DNA of 58,965 bases from Candidatus Mediterraneibacter pullistercoris. GTDB lineage: Bacteria > Bacillota > Clostridia > Lachnospirales > Lachnospiraceae. Shown piece by piece: positions 34,034 to 41,744 of this stretch. How positions within the stretch are numbered: the stretch's first letter is position 1; every line of letters starts with the position of its first letter. Both the position numbers and the translations under genes were made by a program. Under the pieces are notes generated by a model. The model did no database searches. It worked only from the letters and a program-made list of their open reading frames with translations, and had not been told where the DNA came from. The stretch spans positions 1 to 58,965 of the forward strand of contig DXAU01000039.1 in the NCBI GenBank assembly GCA_019116885.1. The letters run 5' to 3'.

Positions 34034-34444
34034 GTGAACAAGAAAGAACAGATCATCGAAAAACTGAAAGAAAACGGATGCCGCATCACAAAACAGCGCC
34101 TGATGCTTATAGACATCATTCTGGAAAATGACTGCTCGAGCTGTAAGGAGATCTACTACAAAGCGCTGAAAGAAGATGACAGGATAGGAGTTGCGACGGT
34201 CTACCGCATGGTAAACGCGCTCGAGGAGGCCGGCGCGATCAGCCGGAAAAACATGTACAAAATCGACTGCCCGGAAGACGCGGACAGTCATGGCGAGGGC
34301 TGCGAAATCGTACTGGATGATGACACGACGTATCATCTGTCCGAGGGAAACTGGAACAAGGTCGTCAGTGAAGGACTCAGGCATTGCGGGTATCTGAAAG
34401 ACCAGAAGATCGTTAAAATAAAAATCGATAAGATTTATCAATAG
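34034..34444 (+). CDS. Fur-family regulator lacking the usual metal motif
   Basis: A 136-residue protein with the Fur-type winged helix (residues about 1-75; RITKQRLMLIDIIL and DRIGVATVYRMVNALEEAGAI). The C-terminal dimerisation domain is atypical: the HHDH stretch and the paired C-x-x-C zinc sites of Fur/Zur/PerR are absent, leaving scattered His and Cys (SHGEGCE, RHCGY). GTG 34034 follows AGGAGA; an upstream in-frame ATG at 33938 overlaps the previous gene and would add residues of no recognisable domain. It may sense another signal or bind metal differently. It lies among metal transport genes. Confidence 0.8.
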   Translation: MNKKEQIIEKLKENGCRITKQRLMLIDIILENDCSSCKEIYYKALKEDDRIGVATVYRMVNALEEAGAISRKNMYKIDCPEDADSHGEGCEIVLDDDTTYHLSEGNWNKVVSEGLRHCGYLKDQKIVKIKIDKIYQ

Positions 34445-34538
34445 CTGGTGTTAGAATTGACTAGCTGGAAAACAGATTGCTATGATGTGACCGTACCCGG
34501 AAGTTTTACATATTATTTACAAAGGAAGTGATATAACC

Positions 34539-34619
34539 GTGAAGCAGCACAGATTCTGGGCGTGGGCTGCTGTCTTTTGTTTTGTGATGGTATTCTATAC
34601 GGGGTATAAGCACAAATGA
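34539..34619 (+). CDS. 26-residue single-pass membrane peptide
   Basis: A very small ORF: GTG start 34539, stop 34617-34619, preceded by AAAGGAAGTG at proper spacing. The product has a basic N-terminus (MKQHR), one hydrophobic, aromatic-rich segment of about 16 residues and a basic end (GYKHK), as expected for a single transmembrane helix. It lies 79 bases before the DUF6110-like gene and the P-type ATPase, and may be a subunit or regulator of that transporter. Support is the ribosome binding site, composition and position only. Confidence 0.6.
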   Translation: MKQHRFWAWAAVFCFVMVFYTGYKHK

Positions 34620-34697
34620 TATGTGCATCCGCTGCAGAAGACAGAGCAGACATAACAGCCACAACAGTATTACAGGTTATAACAGGAGGTATTTGAG

Positions 34698-35009
34698 ATG
34701 ATAAGCGCATCAACATTAAAAAAGATCGGACTTTTTGCAGGCGGAGTCCTGTTTGGGACAGCGGGAGTAAAAGTGCTCTCAAGCAAGGACGCGAAGAAAG
34801 TATATACGAACTGCACGGCAGCGGCTCTGCGTGCAAAGGACTGTGTGATGAAGACGGCGACAACAGTTCAGGAGAATGCAGAGGATATACTGGCAGAGGC
34901 TCAGCAGATCAATGAGAAGAGAGCGGCTGAGGAAGCAGCGGCTGTTCAGACTGACGAAAGTGAAGCTGAGGATAAAGGTGCGAAAGACTTCAGGGAAGAG
35001 ACTGTATAG
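34698..35009 (+). CDS. DUF6110-like small membrane-associated protein, P-type ATPase partner
   Basis: A 103-residue protein with an N-terminal hydrophobic, glycine-rich segment (KKIGLFAGGVLFGTAGVKVL, residues about 9-28) followed by a helical region (SKDAKKVYTNCTAAALRAKD) and an acidic, Ala/Glu-rich tail. It resembles the DUF6110 family found directly upstream of heavy-metal P-type ATPases in Firmicutes; that family name is from memory and should be confirmed. AGGAGG precedes the start, and the ATPase starts 6 bases after its stop. Probably an accessory subunit. Confidence 0.7.
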   Translation: MISASTLKKIGLFAGGVLFGTAGVKVLSSKDAKKVYTNCTAAALRAKDCVMKTATTVQENAEDILAEAQQINEKRAAEEAAAVQTDESEAEDKGAKDFREETV

Positions 35010-35015
35010 CAGGTT

Positions 35016-37127
35016 ATGAAATTTATCATAAAGCATGAGATAAAAGGCCGTCTGCGTATCCACGCCGTTCAGGGAAAGATGACGTGTGCGCAGGCGGATA
35101 CTCTTTGCTGGTTTCTCGAAAAGCAGGAATATGTGACAGATGCAAAAGTCTATGAGCGCACCGCAGACGCTGTAATCTGTTATACGGGAGAGCGCGAAGA
35201 ACTGATAGCGGTTCTCCGTGAGTTCAGCTATGAGAAAGCCGATGTGCCGGAGAACGTTCCGGCGAGTTCAGGAAGAGAACTGAATTCTGCTTTTCGAGAG
35301 AAACTTATCACAAAAGTGATCCTGCATTATGGCGGGAAACTCATCGTGCCATATCCACTTAGAAAAGTCTGGATGACTTTCAAGGCGCTCCGCTATATAT
35401 GGAAAGGGCTCTGCTGCCTGGCAAAACGCAGGATAGAAGTCCCGGTTCTCGACGCAGCTGCGATCGGTGTATCTGTTGTGAGAGGAGATTTCAATACGGC
35501 AGGTTCGGTCATGTTCCTGCTCGGAGTGGGAGAACTCCTGGAAGAATGGACACACAAGAAGTCAGTCGGGGAACTTGCACGGAGCATGTCGCTGAATGTA
35601 AAAAAAGTATGGCTCAAGAAAGACGATCAGGAAGTGCTCGTCCATTCTTCCAGGATCCAGCCGGGCGATACGGTTGTTGTTCATATGGGAAATGTGATCC
35701 CGTTTGACGGTGAAGTCTCTGACGGAGAGGGCATGGTCAATCAGGCATCGCTTACTGGAGAGTCTCTTCCGGTAAGGCGTGCGAACGGCCAGACCGTCTA
35801 TGCCGGAACCGTTTTGGAAGAAGGCGAGCTGGAGATCCTTGTCAAAGCAGTATCCGGCTCAACGAGATTCGAGAAGATCGTGACGATGATCGAGGATTCA
35901 GAGAAGCTGAAGTCTGCTCTGGAGAGCAAGGCGGAACATCTGGCAGATAAGCTGGTGCCGTATACACTCCTTGGAACAGGCATCGTGGGACTTGTGACCC
36001 GCAATGCAGCGAAAGCGCTTTCTGTCCTGATGGTGGACTTCTCGTGCGCGTTAAAGCTGGCTATGCCGATCGCCGTGTTGTCGGCGATCCGTGAGGCAGG
36101 TCAGCACGGCATCACAGTCAAAGGCGGAAAATATTTGGAAGCCGTGGCAGAGGCAGACACTATTGTGTTTGACAAGACCGGAACGCTGACAAAAGCGAAA
36201 CCAACGGTGAGAGAAGTAGTCGTCTTCGCGGACTATCCGGAAGACGAGGCGCTCCGTATCGCGGCTTGCCTTGAAGAACATTTCCCACATTCCATGGCCA
36301 AGGCAGTCGTGGATGCAGCGAAGAAGAGAAAACTGTACCACGAGGAAATGCACTCGAAGGTGGAATATATCGTTGCACATGGCATCTCGTCTTATATAGA
36401 AGATAAGAAAGTGATTATCGGAAGCAGCCATTTTGTGTTCGAGGATGAGGGCTGCACCATCCGTCCCGGGATGCAGGCGCGCTTTGACGACCTGCCATCT
36501 GAGTATTCCCATCTGTATCTTGCCATTGAGAAGGAGCTGACCGCTGTAATCTGTATCGAAGATCCTCTCAGGGAAGAGGCGGCGGACATGGTCCGGATGC
36601 TGAAAGGCGAAGGGATAAAAAAAGTCGTGATGATGACCGGAGACAGTGAGAGAACAGCGGCATCTATAGCGAAGCGTGTGGGTGTGGATGAATACTATTC
36701 GGAAGTTCTTCCGGAAGACAAGGCACGGTTCGTAGAAAAAGAAAAGGAAAGCGGAAAGAAAGTCATCATGATCGGTGACGGGATCAATGATTCTCCGGCG
36801 CTTTCGGCTGCAGATGCAGGGATCGCCATCAGCGACGGTGCAGAGATTGCGAGGGAGATTGCGGATATTACCATTGCAGCGGATGACCTGCGGGTGATTG
36901 TGACCCTGAAACGTCTGGCAAATGCCATGATGAAGCGCATCCAGGCCAATTACCGTGGGATTGTCGGGATCAATTCCGGACTGATCGCTCTCGGCGTGGG
37001 CGGCGTGATCCAGCCGACGGCGTCAGCGCTTCTGCACAATACTTCTACACTGGCAATCAGCCTCAGGAGTATGAAAGATCTTCTGCCGGAAGAGCAGAAC
37101 GTGCAGCAGACAGGAAAAGAAATGTAA
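35016..37127 (+). CDS. Heavy-metal-translocating P1B-type ATPase
   Basis: A 703-residue ATP-driven metal exporter. The N-terminal ferredoxin-like domain (residues about 1-75) lacks the C-x-x-C of ordinary HMA domains. The A-domain has TGES (SLTGESLPV), the phosphorylation site is VFDKTGTLTKAKP and the ATP-binding/hinge signature MIGDGINDSPALSAADAGIAI. The membrane metal motif is FSCALKLAMP rather than CPC, CPH or SPC, so copper specificity is unlikely. It is cotranscribed with the DUF6110-like gene and perhaps the 26-residue peptide. Substrate could be Zn, Mn, Fe or Co; undecided. Confidence 0.9.
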   Translation: MKFIIKHEIKGRLRIHAVQGKMTCAQADTLCWFLEKQEYVTDAKVYERTADAVICYTGEREELIAVLREFSYEKADVPENVPASSGRELNSAFREKLITKVILHYGGKLIVPYPLRKVWMTFKALRYIWKGLCCLAKRRIEVPVLDAAAIGVSVVRGDFNTAGSVMFLLGVGELLEEWTHKKSVGELARSMSLNVKKVWLKKDDQEVLVHSSRIQPGDTVVVHMGNVIPFDGEVSDGEGMVNQASLTGESLPVRRANGQTVYAGTVLEEGELEILVKAVSGSTRFEKIVTMIEDSEKLKSALESKAEHLADKLVPYTLLGTGIVGLVTRNAAKALSVLMVDFSCALKLAMPIAVLSAIREAGQHGITVKGGKYLEAVAEADTIVFDKTGTLTKAKPTVREVVVFADYPEDEALRIAACLEEHFPHSMAKAVVDAAKKRKLYHEEMHSKVEYIVAHGISSYIEDKKVIIGSSHFVFEDEGCTIRPGMQARFDDLPSEYSHLYLAIEKELTAVICIEDPLREEAADMVRMLKGEGIKKVVMMTGDSERTAASIAKRVGVDEYYSEVLPEDKARFVEKEKESGKKVIMIGDGINDSPALSAADAGIAISDGAEIAREIADITIAADDLRVIVTLKRLANAMMKRIQANYRGIVGINSGLIALGVGGVIQPTASALLHNTSTLAISLRSMKDLLPEEQNVQQTGKEM

Positions 37128-37132
37128 AATCA

Positions 37133-37175
37133 AAAGCCGCCGCCGTCATCCGGCATAAGAGGATGACGGCGGTGG
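37133..37175 (-). terminator. Terminator of the minus-strand ABC operon, also facing the P-type ATPase end
   Basis: A 15-bp stem around CCGCCGTCATCC / GGATGACGGCGG. On the minus strand it is followed by GGCTTTTGATTTT, as for an intrinsic terminator; the plus side has only A/T-mixed sequence. Confidence 0.8.
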
Positions 37176-37177
37176 AA

Positions 37178-37825
37178 TCAGAAATGTTTCTTTCTGTAGA
37201 TCCGGACAGACAACAGACAGCTTGCGGCAAAGAGAAGGAAAGACGCCGGTATGGCGATGCAAAGGATTAGGGTTTTGTCCAGTGCGATGAAGTTTTCCAC
37301 ACCGAAAATCACTGCAGACGTGCCGTATATTAAAGAGATGAGTACTGCAATGATCACATACAGGATGGTAGCCGCCTTTTTCCCGAAGAGAAAGAACAGA
37401 ACATAGATGACGGCAGTAAAAGTGACAGATATGCAGATGCCCGTACACCAGATCTGCACACCCTCCACAAAAGCAGCAGTATGCCACGCATATACATGGA
37501 GAAGGGTGAATACAAGCGAGAGCAGATTGCTTGCTGCAAGGAAGATAAGGGCGAGGAGATATTTGGCGATCACGATCTCAGATTTTGTCACGGGAAATGT
37601 GATCTGCAGTTTGTCAAAATTTACTTTTTCATCCTGATCGGAAGCGGCTTCCAAAGCGCAGGAACCAAGAATAGTGGCGAGCAGTTCAATATACAGGATA
37701 AACGTATACTGTGTGCGTACAAGTCCTATCGTAAGAAAGATAAATCCAAGTCCTAATATATAGGATGCAAGGTTCTTTTTGATATAGAAATTATCATATA
37801 AATCTTTGAGCATAATCCCTTTCAC
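37178..37825 (-). CDS. ABC-2 type transporter permease
   Basis: A 215-residue membrane protein with six hydrophobic helices and a short cytoplasmic loop (DQDEKVNFDKLQITFPVTKSEIVIAKY), the pattern of small ABC-2 permeases linked to GntR/YtrA regulators. Its start overlaps the stop of the ATPase gene by 4 bases, so the two form one exporter. It is last gene of the five-gene minus-strand operon. The substrate is unknown; similar systems respond to peptide antibiotics or cell-envelope stress. Confidence 0.85.
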   Translation of the reverse strand: MKGIMLKDLYDNFYIKKNLASYILGLGFIFLTIGLVRTQYTFILYIELLATILGSCALEAASDQDEKVNFDKLQITFPVTKSEIVIAKYLLALIFLAASNLLSLVFTLLHVYAWHTAAFVEGVQIWCTGICISVTFTAVIYVLFFLFGKKAATILYVIIAVLISLIYGTSAVIFGVENFIALDKTLILCIAIPASFLLFAASCLLSVRIYRKKHF

Positions 37826-38685
37826 TTTGCTTTTTCTCCTTTTACGTAGAATAACATGATATCTTCAATAGATGCATTTTCCATTGGAATATCCTGAAAT
37901 ACCTGGCGGACTTTCGCACGGTTTTTTATGAGCACACGGTAGCTGTAGGGCTCCTTTTTGTAAGCTGCGATATCATCCCGGTTTAAGGCATCGAACAGTT
38001 CACGGCCGCAGGTGATGATACCGTAATCTTCACGTATCTCGTCGCAGGTCTTGATAAACTGCATCTTTCCTTCATGCAGATAGGCGATGTAGTCGGCGGC
38101 TTTGTCGAGATCGCTTGTGATGTGGGAAGAGATAAACACCGCGTTATCTTCATCCTGGGTAAACTCTCTTAGGATATCCAGGATCTCATCCCGGAATACA
38201 GGGTCAAGCCCGCTGGTCGCTTCATCCAGGATCAGCAGTTTCGGGTGGTGGCTCAGAGCCGCTGCGAACTCGAGTTTTACCCTCATGCCTGTGGAAAGTT
38301 TCTTTATCTTCTTTTTCTCCGGCAGGCCGAACCTCTCCAGATAACTGGAGAAGAGGGCGGCATCCCAGTTCTTATATACTTTGGAGAGGATGTGTCCGAT
38401 GATCCTAGGAGTCAGACTGATGTCATAGTGGGAGTCGTTGAAAATGACGGCAATGTCTTCTTTGATTATTTTGCTGTGTGTCTTCATGTCGAGTCCGAGT
38501 ATTGCAGTGAGTGTGGAATCACTGTCTGCAATGCCGAGAATCGAGTTGATGAGTGTGGATTTCCCTGCTCCGTTTTCTCCGATGAGTCCCATGATAGTGC
38601 CGCGCGGCAGTGCGAATGAGATGTTCTCGAGGGTGAAGTCTTTATAGCGTTTTGTCAGATTTCTGACTTCGATTGCATAATCCAT
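37822..38685 (-). CDS. ABC transporter ATP-binding protein
   Basis: A 287-residue nucleotide-binding subunit. Walker A GLIGENGAGKSTLINSILG (about residues 36-54), signature LSTGMRVKLEFAAAL (about 130-144), Walker B LLILDEATSGLDP and switch His in SSHITSDLD. The C-terminal extension after about residue 215 is typical of exporters in YtrB-like families. It starts 33 bases after the GntR regulator gene in the same operon and overlaps its permease. Confidence 0.93.
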   Translation of the reverse strand: MDYAIEVRNLTKRYKDFTLENISFALPRGTIMGLIGENGAGKSTLINSILGIADSDSTLTAILGLDMKTHSKIIKEDIAVIFNDSHYDISLTPRIIGHILSKVYKNWDAALFSSYLERFGLPEKKKIKKLSTGMRVKLEFAAALSHHPKLLILDEATSGLDPVFRDEILDILREFTQDEDNAVFISSHITSDLDKAADYIAYLHEGKMQFIKTCDEIREDYGIITCGRELFDALNRDDIAAYKKEPYSYRVLIKNRAKVRQVFQDIPMENASIEDIMLFYVKGEKAK

Positions 38686-38718
38686 ATTGCTGCTCCTTTA
38701 TATAAACGTAAATGTGCC

Positions 38719-39093
38719 TCATTCTTCAGTATATACGACTTCCAGCGTGGACTGTAACTCCGCCAGCGAGAGTCCGTTTTCCCGTCCAAGGGATGCAGCG
38801 TCTGAGAGCAGTTTCTCGATGCGCCTCAGATTCTCCTCTCTTATGAAGTCCTGATTCTGCGTGGAAACAAACGTGCCTTTGGCAGGTACAGTCACGATAA
38901 AGCCGTCCCTCTGAAGATCGTCATACGCCCTCTGAGTCGTGATTACGCTGACGTGAAGATCCTTTGCCAGTTTCCGCATGGATGGCATAGGCTCCCCGGG
39001 GGATAATATCCCTTTCATAATCATTTCTTTTATCTGTGAAGTGATTTGCTCGTAGATCGGGCGGTCGCTTGCATTGCTTAAGATAATCTCCAT
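38719..39093 (-). CDS. GntR-family regulator, YtrA subfamily
   Basis: A 124-residue repressor: winged helix at residues about 5-75 (RPIYEQITSQIKEMIMKGILSPGEPMPSMRKLAKDLHVSVITTQRAYDDLQRDGFI) and a short helical C-terminus (about 80-124) as in YtrA-type members that control adjacent ABC exporters. GAGAGGT sets the start at ATG 39093. It lies between two ABC exporter gene pairs. The operon promoter carries palindromes built on AGTATA/TATACT at 40757-40772, the probable binding site. Confidence 0.9.
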   Translation of the reverse strand: MEIILSNASDRPIYEQITSQIKEMIMKGILSPGEPMPSMRKLAKDLHVSVITTQRAYDDLQRDGFIVTVPAKGTFVSTQNQDFIREENLRRIEKLLSDAASLGRENGLSLAELQSTLEVVYTEE

Positions 39094-39097
39094 AGGC

Positions 39098-39889
39098 TTA
39101 CCTCTCAAATCCGTTCCTGCGGTATAGGATGAGAAAAAGGATGACAGACAGGAGAAGTTCTGCTGTGAGAATGGCGATCCCTCTGATATCTGCCGCCGGA
39201 AGCCCGCTGTTTATATTGGCCACGGCTTCAAACGCGATCCCGGTAAAGAAGAACATGCTGATCTTATGCAGGGTATCGCTGAATCCGGTGAACATCGGTA
39301 TCATCATGAATACGAGTACAGCGGGAGTTGTGATGGTGCTTGCTGTTACCTGGTTCTTTGCAAAGATGCCCAGGATCATTCCGACGACAGAGGCGATGAT
39401 GGAGGCTGCTGTGGTAACTGCCAGGTAAGCTCCCCACTGTGCAGGCGTCATGGAGAGACGCACGATGAATACACACAGCACATTGACTGCCGTACTCATG
39501 AGCACTACCGGGATGAGGCTTCCAAGGAAGAACTCCAGGCCGTTGACGGAGGATGTCATCAGAGTGCGCAGTGTGTTCTTTTCTTTTTCTTCAGCCAGGG
39601 AAGCGGCTGTACAGTAAATACCCATCATAGAGATGTTCATGAGTATCCCCAGAGCGAGGGCATAGGCGTTCATATCAGCCGTTCCTCCGGAAACCCGTTC
39701 ATAAAGGATCTTCATAAGAAATGTAAATCCCAGGGAAAATACAGGCATGATGATGAAATTCTTGCTGAAGAGCGCCCGTCCTTTTACATCTATGATGGCG
39801 GCAAGTTTTCTTGCATGTATGGGCTTTAATGTCATTGCCTTCCGGCCGTCTGATCTTATGTTTCCTGTAGATGATTCTGTATGTTTCAT
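39098..39889 (-). CDS. ABC-2 type transporter permease
   Basis: A 263-residue membrane protein with six hydrophobic helices, of the ABC-2 family; the cytoplasmic segment EEKEKNTLRTLMTSSVNGLEFFLGSL is the conserved motif of NatB/YhaP-like permeases. The open frame begins upstream, but GGGAGGG precedes ATG 39889, which overlaps the ATPase stop by 4 bases. It pairs with the ATPase encoded just before it. Confidence 0.9.
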   Translation of the reverse strand: MKHTESSTGNIRSDGRKAMTLKPIHARKLAAIIDVKGRALFSKNFIIMPVFSLGFTFLMKILYERVSGGTADMNAYALALGILMNISMMGIYCTAASLAEEKEKNTLRTLMTSSVNGLEFFLGSLIPVVLMSTAVNVLCVFIVRLSMTPAQWGAYLAVTTAASIIASVVGMILGIFAKNQVTASTITTPAVLVFMMIPMFTGFSDTLHKISMFFFTGIAFEAVANINSGLPAADIRGIAILTAELLLSVILFLILYRRNGFER

Positions 39890-40737
39890 TGCAATTCCCT
39901 CCCTGTCACTTCTAAAAATACGCTCTCCAGTGTCGGTTCGCACGTGTGGAGCGTCTCGATCTGGTCCGCCTCCATCCATGAGGCGATGCGGCCGGCTGTG
40001 TCGCTGCCCTGGAGCAGGACGTGTTTTGTTCCGTCTGTAAGCTGCACCCGGTATTTTTTGACTGTGTTGTATTTCAGGCAGATTTCTTCAGGCGTGCCGT
40101 ACTCCACGATCACACCTTCGTTCAAGAGGGCAACGTGGTCGCAGAGCTTTGCCGCCTCTTCCATGTTGTGCGTGGTAAGGAAGATCGCCATGCCTTCCTC
40201 CTTAAGCTCTCTCAAAATGCGATGGATCTCAAGCGCTGTGGAAGGATCGAGTCCGCTTGTCGGCTCGTCAAGAAAGAGAACCTTGGGTTTATGGAGGAGA
40301 GCCCTTGCCACAACGAGTCTCTGAGTCTGCCCTTTTGAGAGTTTTGACGCGGGCTTTTTCCTGTGTTCATAGAGACCGATGCGCTTTAAGAGAGGGTCAA
40401 TATCTGCAAGCGGCACATTCAAAAGTCTGGCGAAATATTTCAGGTTATCATATACGCTCATCCTCTCATAGACCCCGCTGGAATCTGTGACGATACCGAT
40501 CTGTTCATAGATGCGTTCATCGATCTTCTGACAGTCGATCCCGAGGACTTTCGCTTCCCCGGAGGTGGGCATGAGCTGTCCGGTCAGTATCTTGATGGTG
40601 GTTGTCTTTCCCGCGCCGCTCGGCCCAAGGAAACCAAGGATCTCTCCTTTGTGGAGAACAGCGGTCACATCTTTTAACACAAAGTCTTTGTCATATTTCT
40701 TGGAAATGTGGTTTACAGAGATATATGTTTCACTCAT
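39886..40737 (-). CDS. ABC transporter ATP-binding protein (NatA-like)
   Basis: A 283-residue ABC ATPase. Walker A GFLGPSGAGKTTTIKILTG (about residues 36-54), signature LSKGQTQRLVVARAL (about 134-148), Walker B VLFLDEPTSGLDP and switch TTHNMEEA. It is the first gene of the minus-strand operon, with AAAGGAG before its ATG and a consensus promoter upstream. With the adjacent permease it forms a complete exporter; substrate unknown. Confidence 0.93.
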   Translation of the reverse strand: MSETYISVNHISKKYDKDFVLKDVTAVLHKGEILGFLGPSGAGKTTTIKILTGQLMPTSGEAKVLGIDCQKIDERIYEQIGIVTDSSGVYERMSVYDNLKYFARLLNVPLADIDPLLKRIGLYEHRKKPASKLSKGQTQRLVVARALLHKPKVLFLDEPTSGLDPSTALEIHRILRELKEEGMAIFLTTHNMEEAAKLCDHVALLNEGVIVEYGTPEEICLKYNTVKKYRVQLTDGTKHVLLQGSDTAGRIASWMEADQIETLHTCEPTLESVFLEVTGRELQ

Positions 40738-40756
40738 TTTCCGTCTCCTTTACCTG

Positions 40757-40772
40757 AGTATATCAGTATACT
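40757..40772 (-). promoter_or_regulatory. Probable YtrA/GntR operator
   Basis: AGTATATCAGTATACT (6-4-6 inverted repeat) contains the palindrome CAGTATACTG, and a further CAGTAT/AATACTG arrangement follows to 40782. It lies between the promoter and the first gene of the ABC operon, the usual position for GntR autoregulation. Confidence 0.6.
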
Positions 40773-40800
40773 GACAATACTGTACTTGTTTTGTAAGCAC

Positions 40801-40829
40801 AGTATAGCAGATGATGTACTTTTTGTCAA
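40801..40829 (-). promoter_or_regulatory. Promoter of the GntR/ABC exporter operon
   Basis: On the minus strand a perfect TTGACA (40829-40824), 17 bp, TATACT (40806-40801). Confidence 0.82.
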
Positions 40830-40890
40830 TATCAAATAAGTACAGGTGTGGAAAAATACAGAGTTTGGAAACAATCAGGTGCAATAGAAA

Positions 40891-40920
40891 GAGGACGCCC
40901 TGTCTGAACAGGACGTCCTC
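40891..40920 (-). terminator. Terminator of the lipoprotein gene
   Basis: GAGGACG with CGTCCTC, extended by CCTGT/ACAGG. On the minus strand it is followed by CTTTCTATT. It lies 65 bases after the lipoprotein stop. Confidence 0.75.
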
Positions 40921-40985
40921 GGTATTGATCTGTCTATGCACAGTCGGAATACTGTGATCTTCCATACGATATGGTTCCCGGGTTC

Positions 40986-41561
40986 TTACTCTGCTGCAGC
41001 ATCGGATGATGAAGCGAATTCTCTTGCTACGAGCTCGTTCCCATCGCTGTCAAGATAGCGGACTACTACGACGGGGTTCTCTACCTCAATTGCTGTCGGG
41101 AGTATGCCTGCAACGGACTCAAAAGTAGAAGCCTGGGATTCGAGGGCGGATTCCAGTGCTGCTGTATCCATAACAGCAGAAAGATCAGGATCATCGATCT
41201 TGAAGCTGTAGATCAGCTTATTGTCTTCGCCTGTAATCTCCATTGACATGCCTGATCCTTCGAGAGCTGACATCTGAGTCTGAAGCTGTTCCTGCATAAT
41301 GTCAGAATCGATGAACTCCTGGATGGAAGCAAACTTGCCTGTGACTGCGGCATCATCAGCAGTGTCGTCGGCTGCTGCGGCATCATCATCAGCAGCGTCG
41401 TCAGCGGCAGCATCATCGGCAGAAGCGTCATCCGCTGTCTGGGCAGCGTCGTCTGTGTTGTCTGAATTGCCTGAATTGCCTGAACCACCGCAGGCAGTGA
41501 GTGCCAGTGCCATCATCATTGCGCACACAAGCAGAAGTGTCTTACGGATTTTGTTTTTCAT
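40986..41561 (-). CDS. Lipoprotein with Asp/Ala-rich linker (DUF4854-like)
   Basis: A 191-residue secreted lipoprotein. A type II signal peptide (residues about 1-24) ends in the lipobox LTAC; the Cys would be lipidated. Residues about 25-70 are an extreme low-complexity run of Asp, Ala and Ser/Thr, a flexible acidic linker. A folded domain of about 115 residues follows (FASIQEFIDSDIMQEQLQ to the end), resembling DUF4854-type surface proteins of Lachnospiraceae (by recollection). GAGGAGG fixes ATG 41561. Single gene with its own terminator; function unknown. Confidence 0.82.
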   Translation of the reverse strand: MKNKIRKTLLLVCAMMMALALTACGGSGNSGNSDNTDDAAQTADDASADDAAADDAADDDAAAADDTADDAAVTGKFASIQEFIDSDIMQEQLQTQMSALEGSGMSMEITGEDNKLIYSFKIDDPDLSAVMDTAALESALESQASTFESVAGILPTAIEVENPVVVVRYLDSDGNELVAREFASSSDAAAE

Positions 41562-41682
41562 AGTCTTTTTCCTCCTCAATAACTTATTCCGTTAGAGCCA
41601 TTATGCCATATAGACGACAGGTTATCAAGTTAAATTTAAAAAACATTCAAAGCCCAGAGCCCAGAGATGAGTCCATTATTGA

Positions 41683-41711
41683 TTGCATTTTTTATAAAAG
41701 AAGTGTATATT
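41683..41711 (+). promoter_or_regulatory. Promoter of the activase/reductase cluster
   Basis: TTGCAT (41683-41688), 17 bp, TATATT (41706-41711), 34 bp before the TTG start, with AGGAGG between. Confidence 0.6.
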
Positions 41712-41744
41712 ACTAATATTCCTTTGCATTAGGAGGAGATACCT

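Noticed and set aside
41299-41595. Plus-strand Ser/Ala-rich ORF opposite the lipoprotein linker
   Set aside because: It is the complement of the Asp/Ala repeat coding region, without a ribosome binding site.
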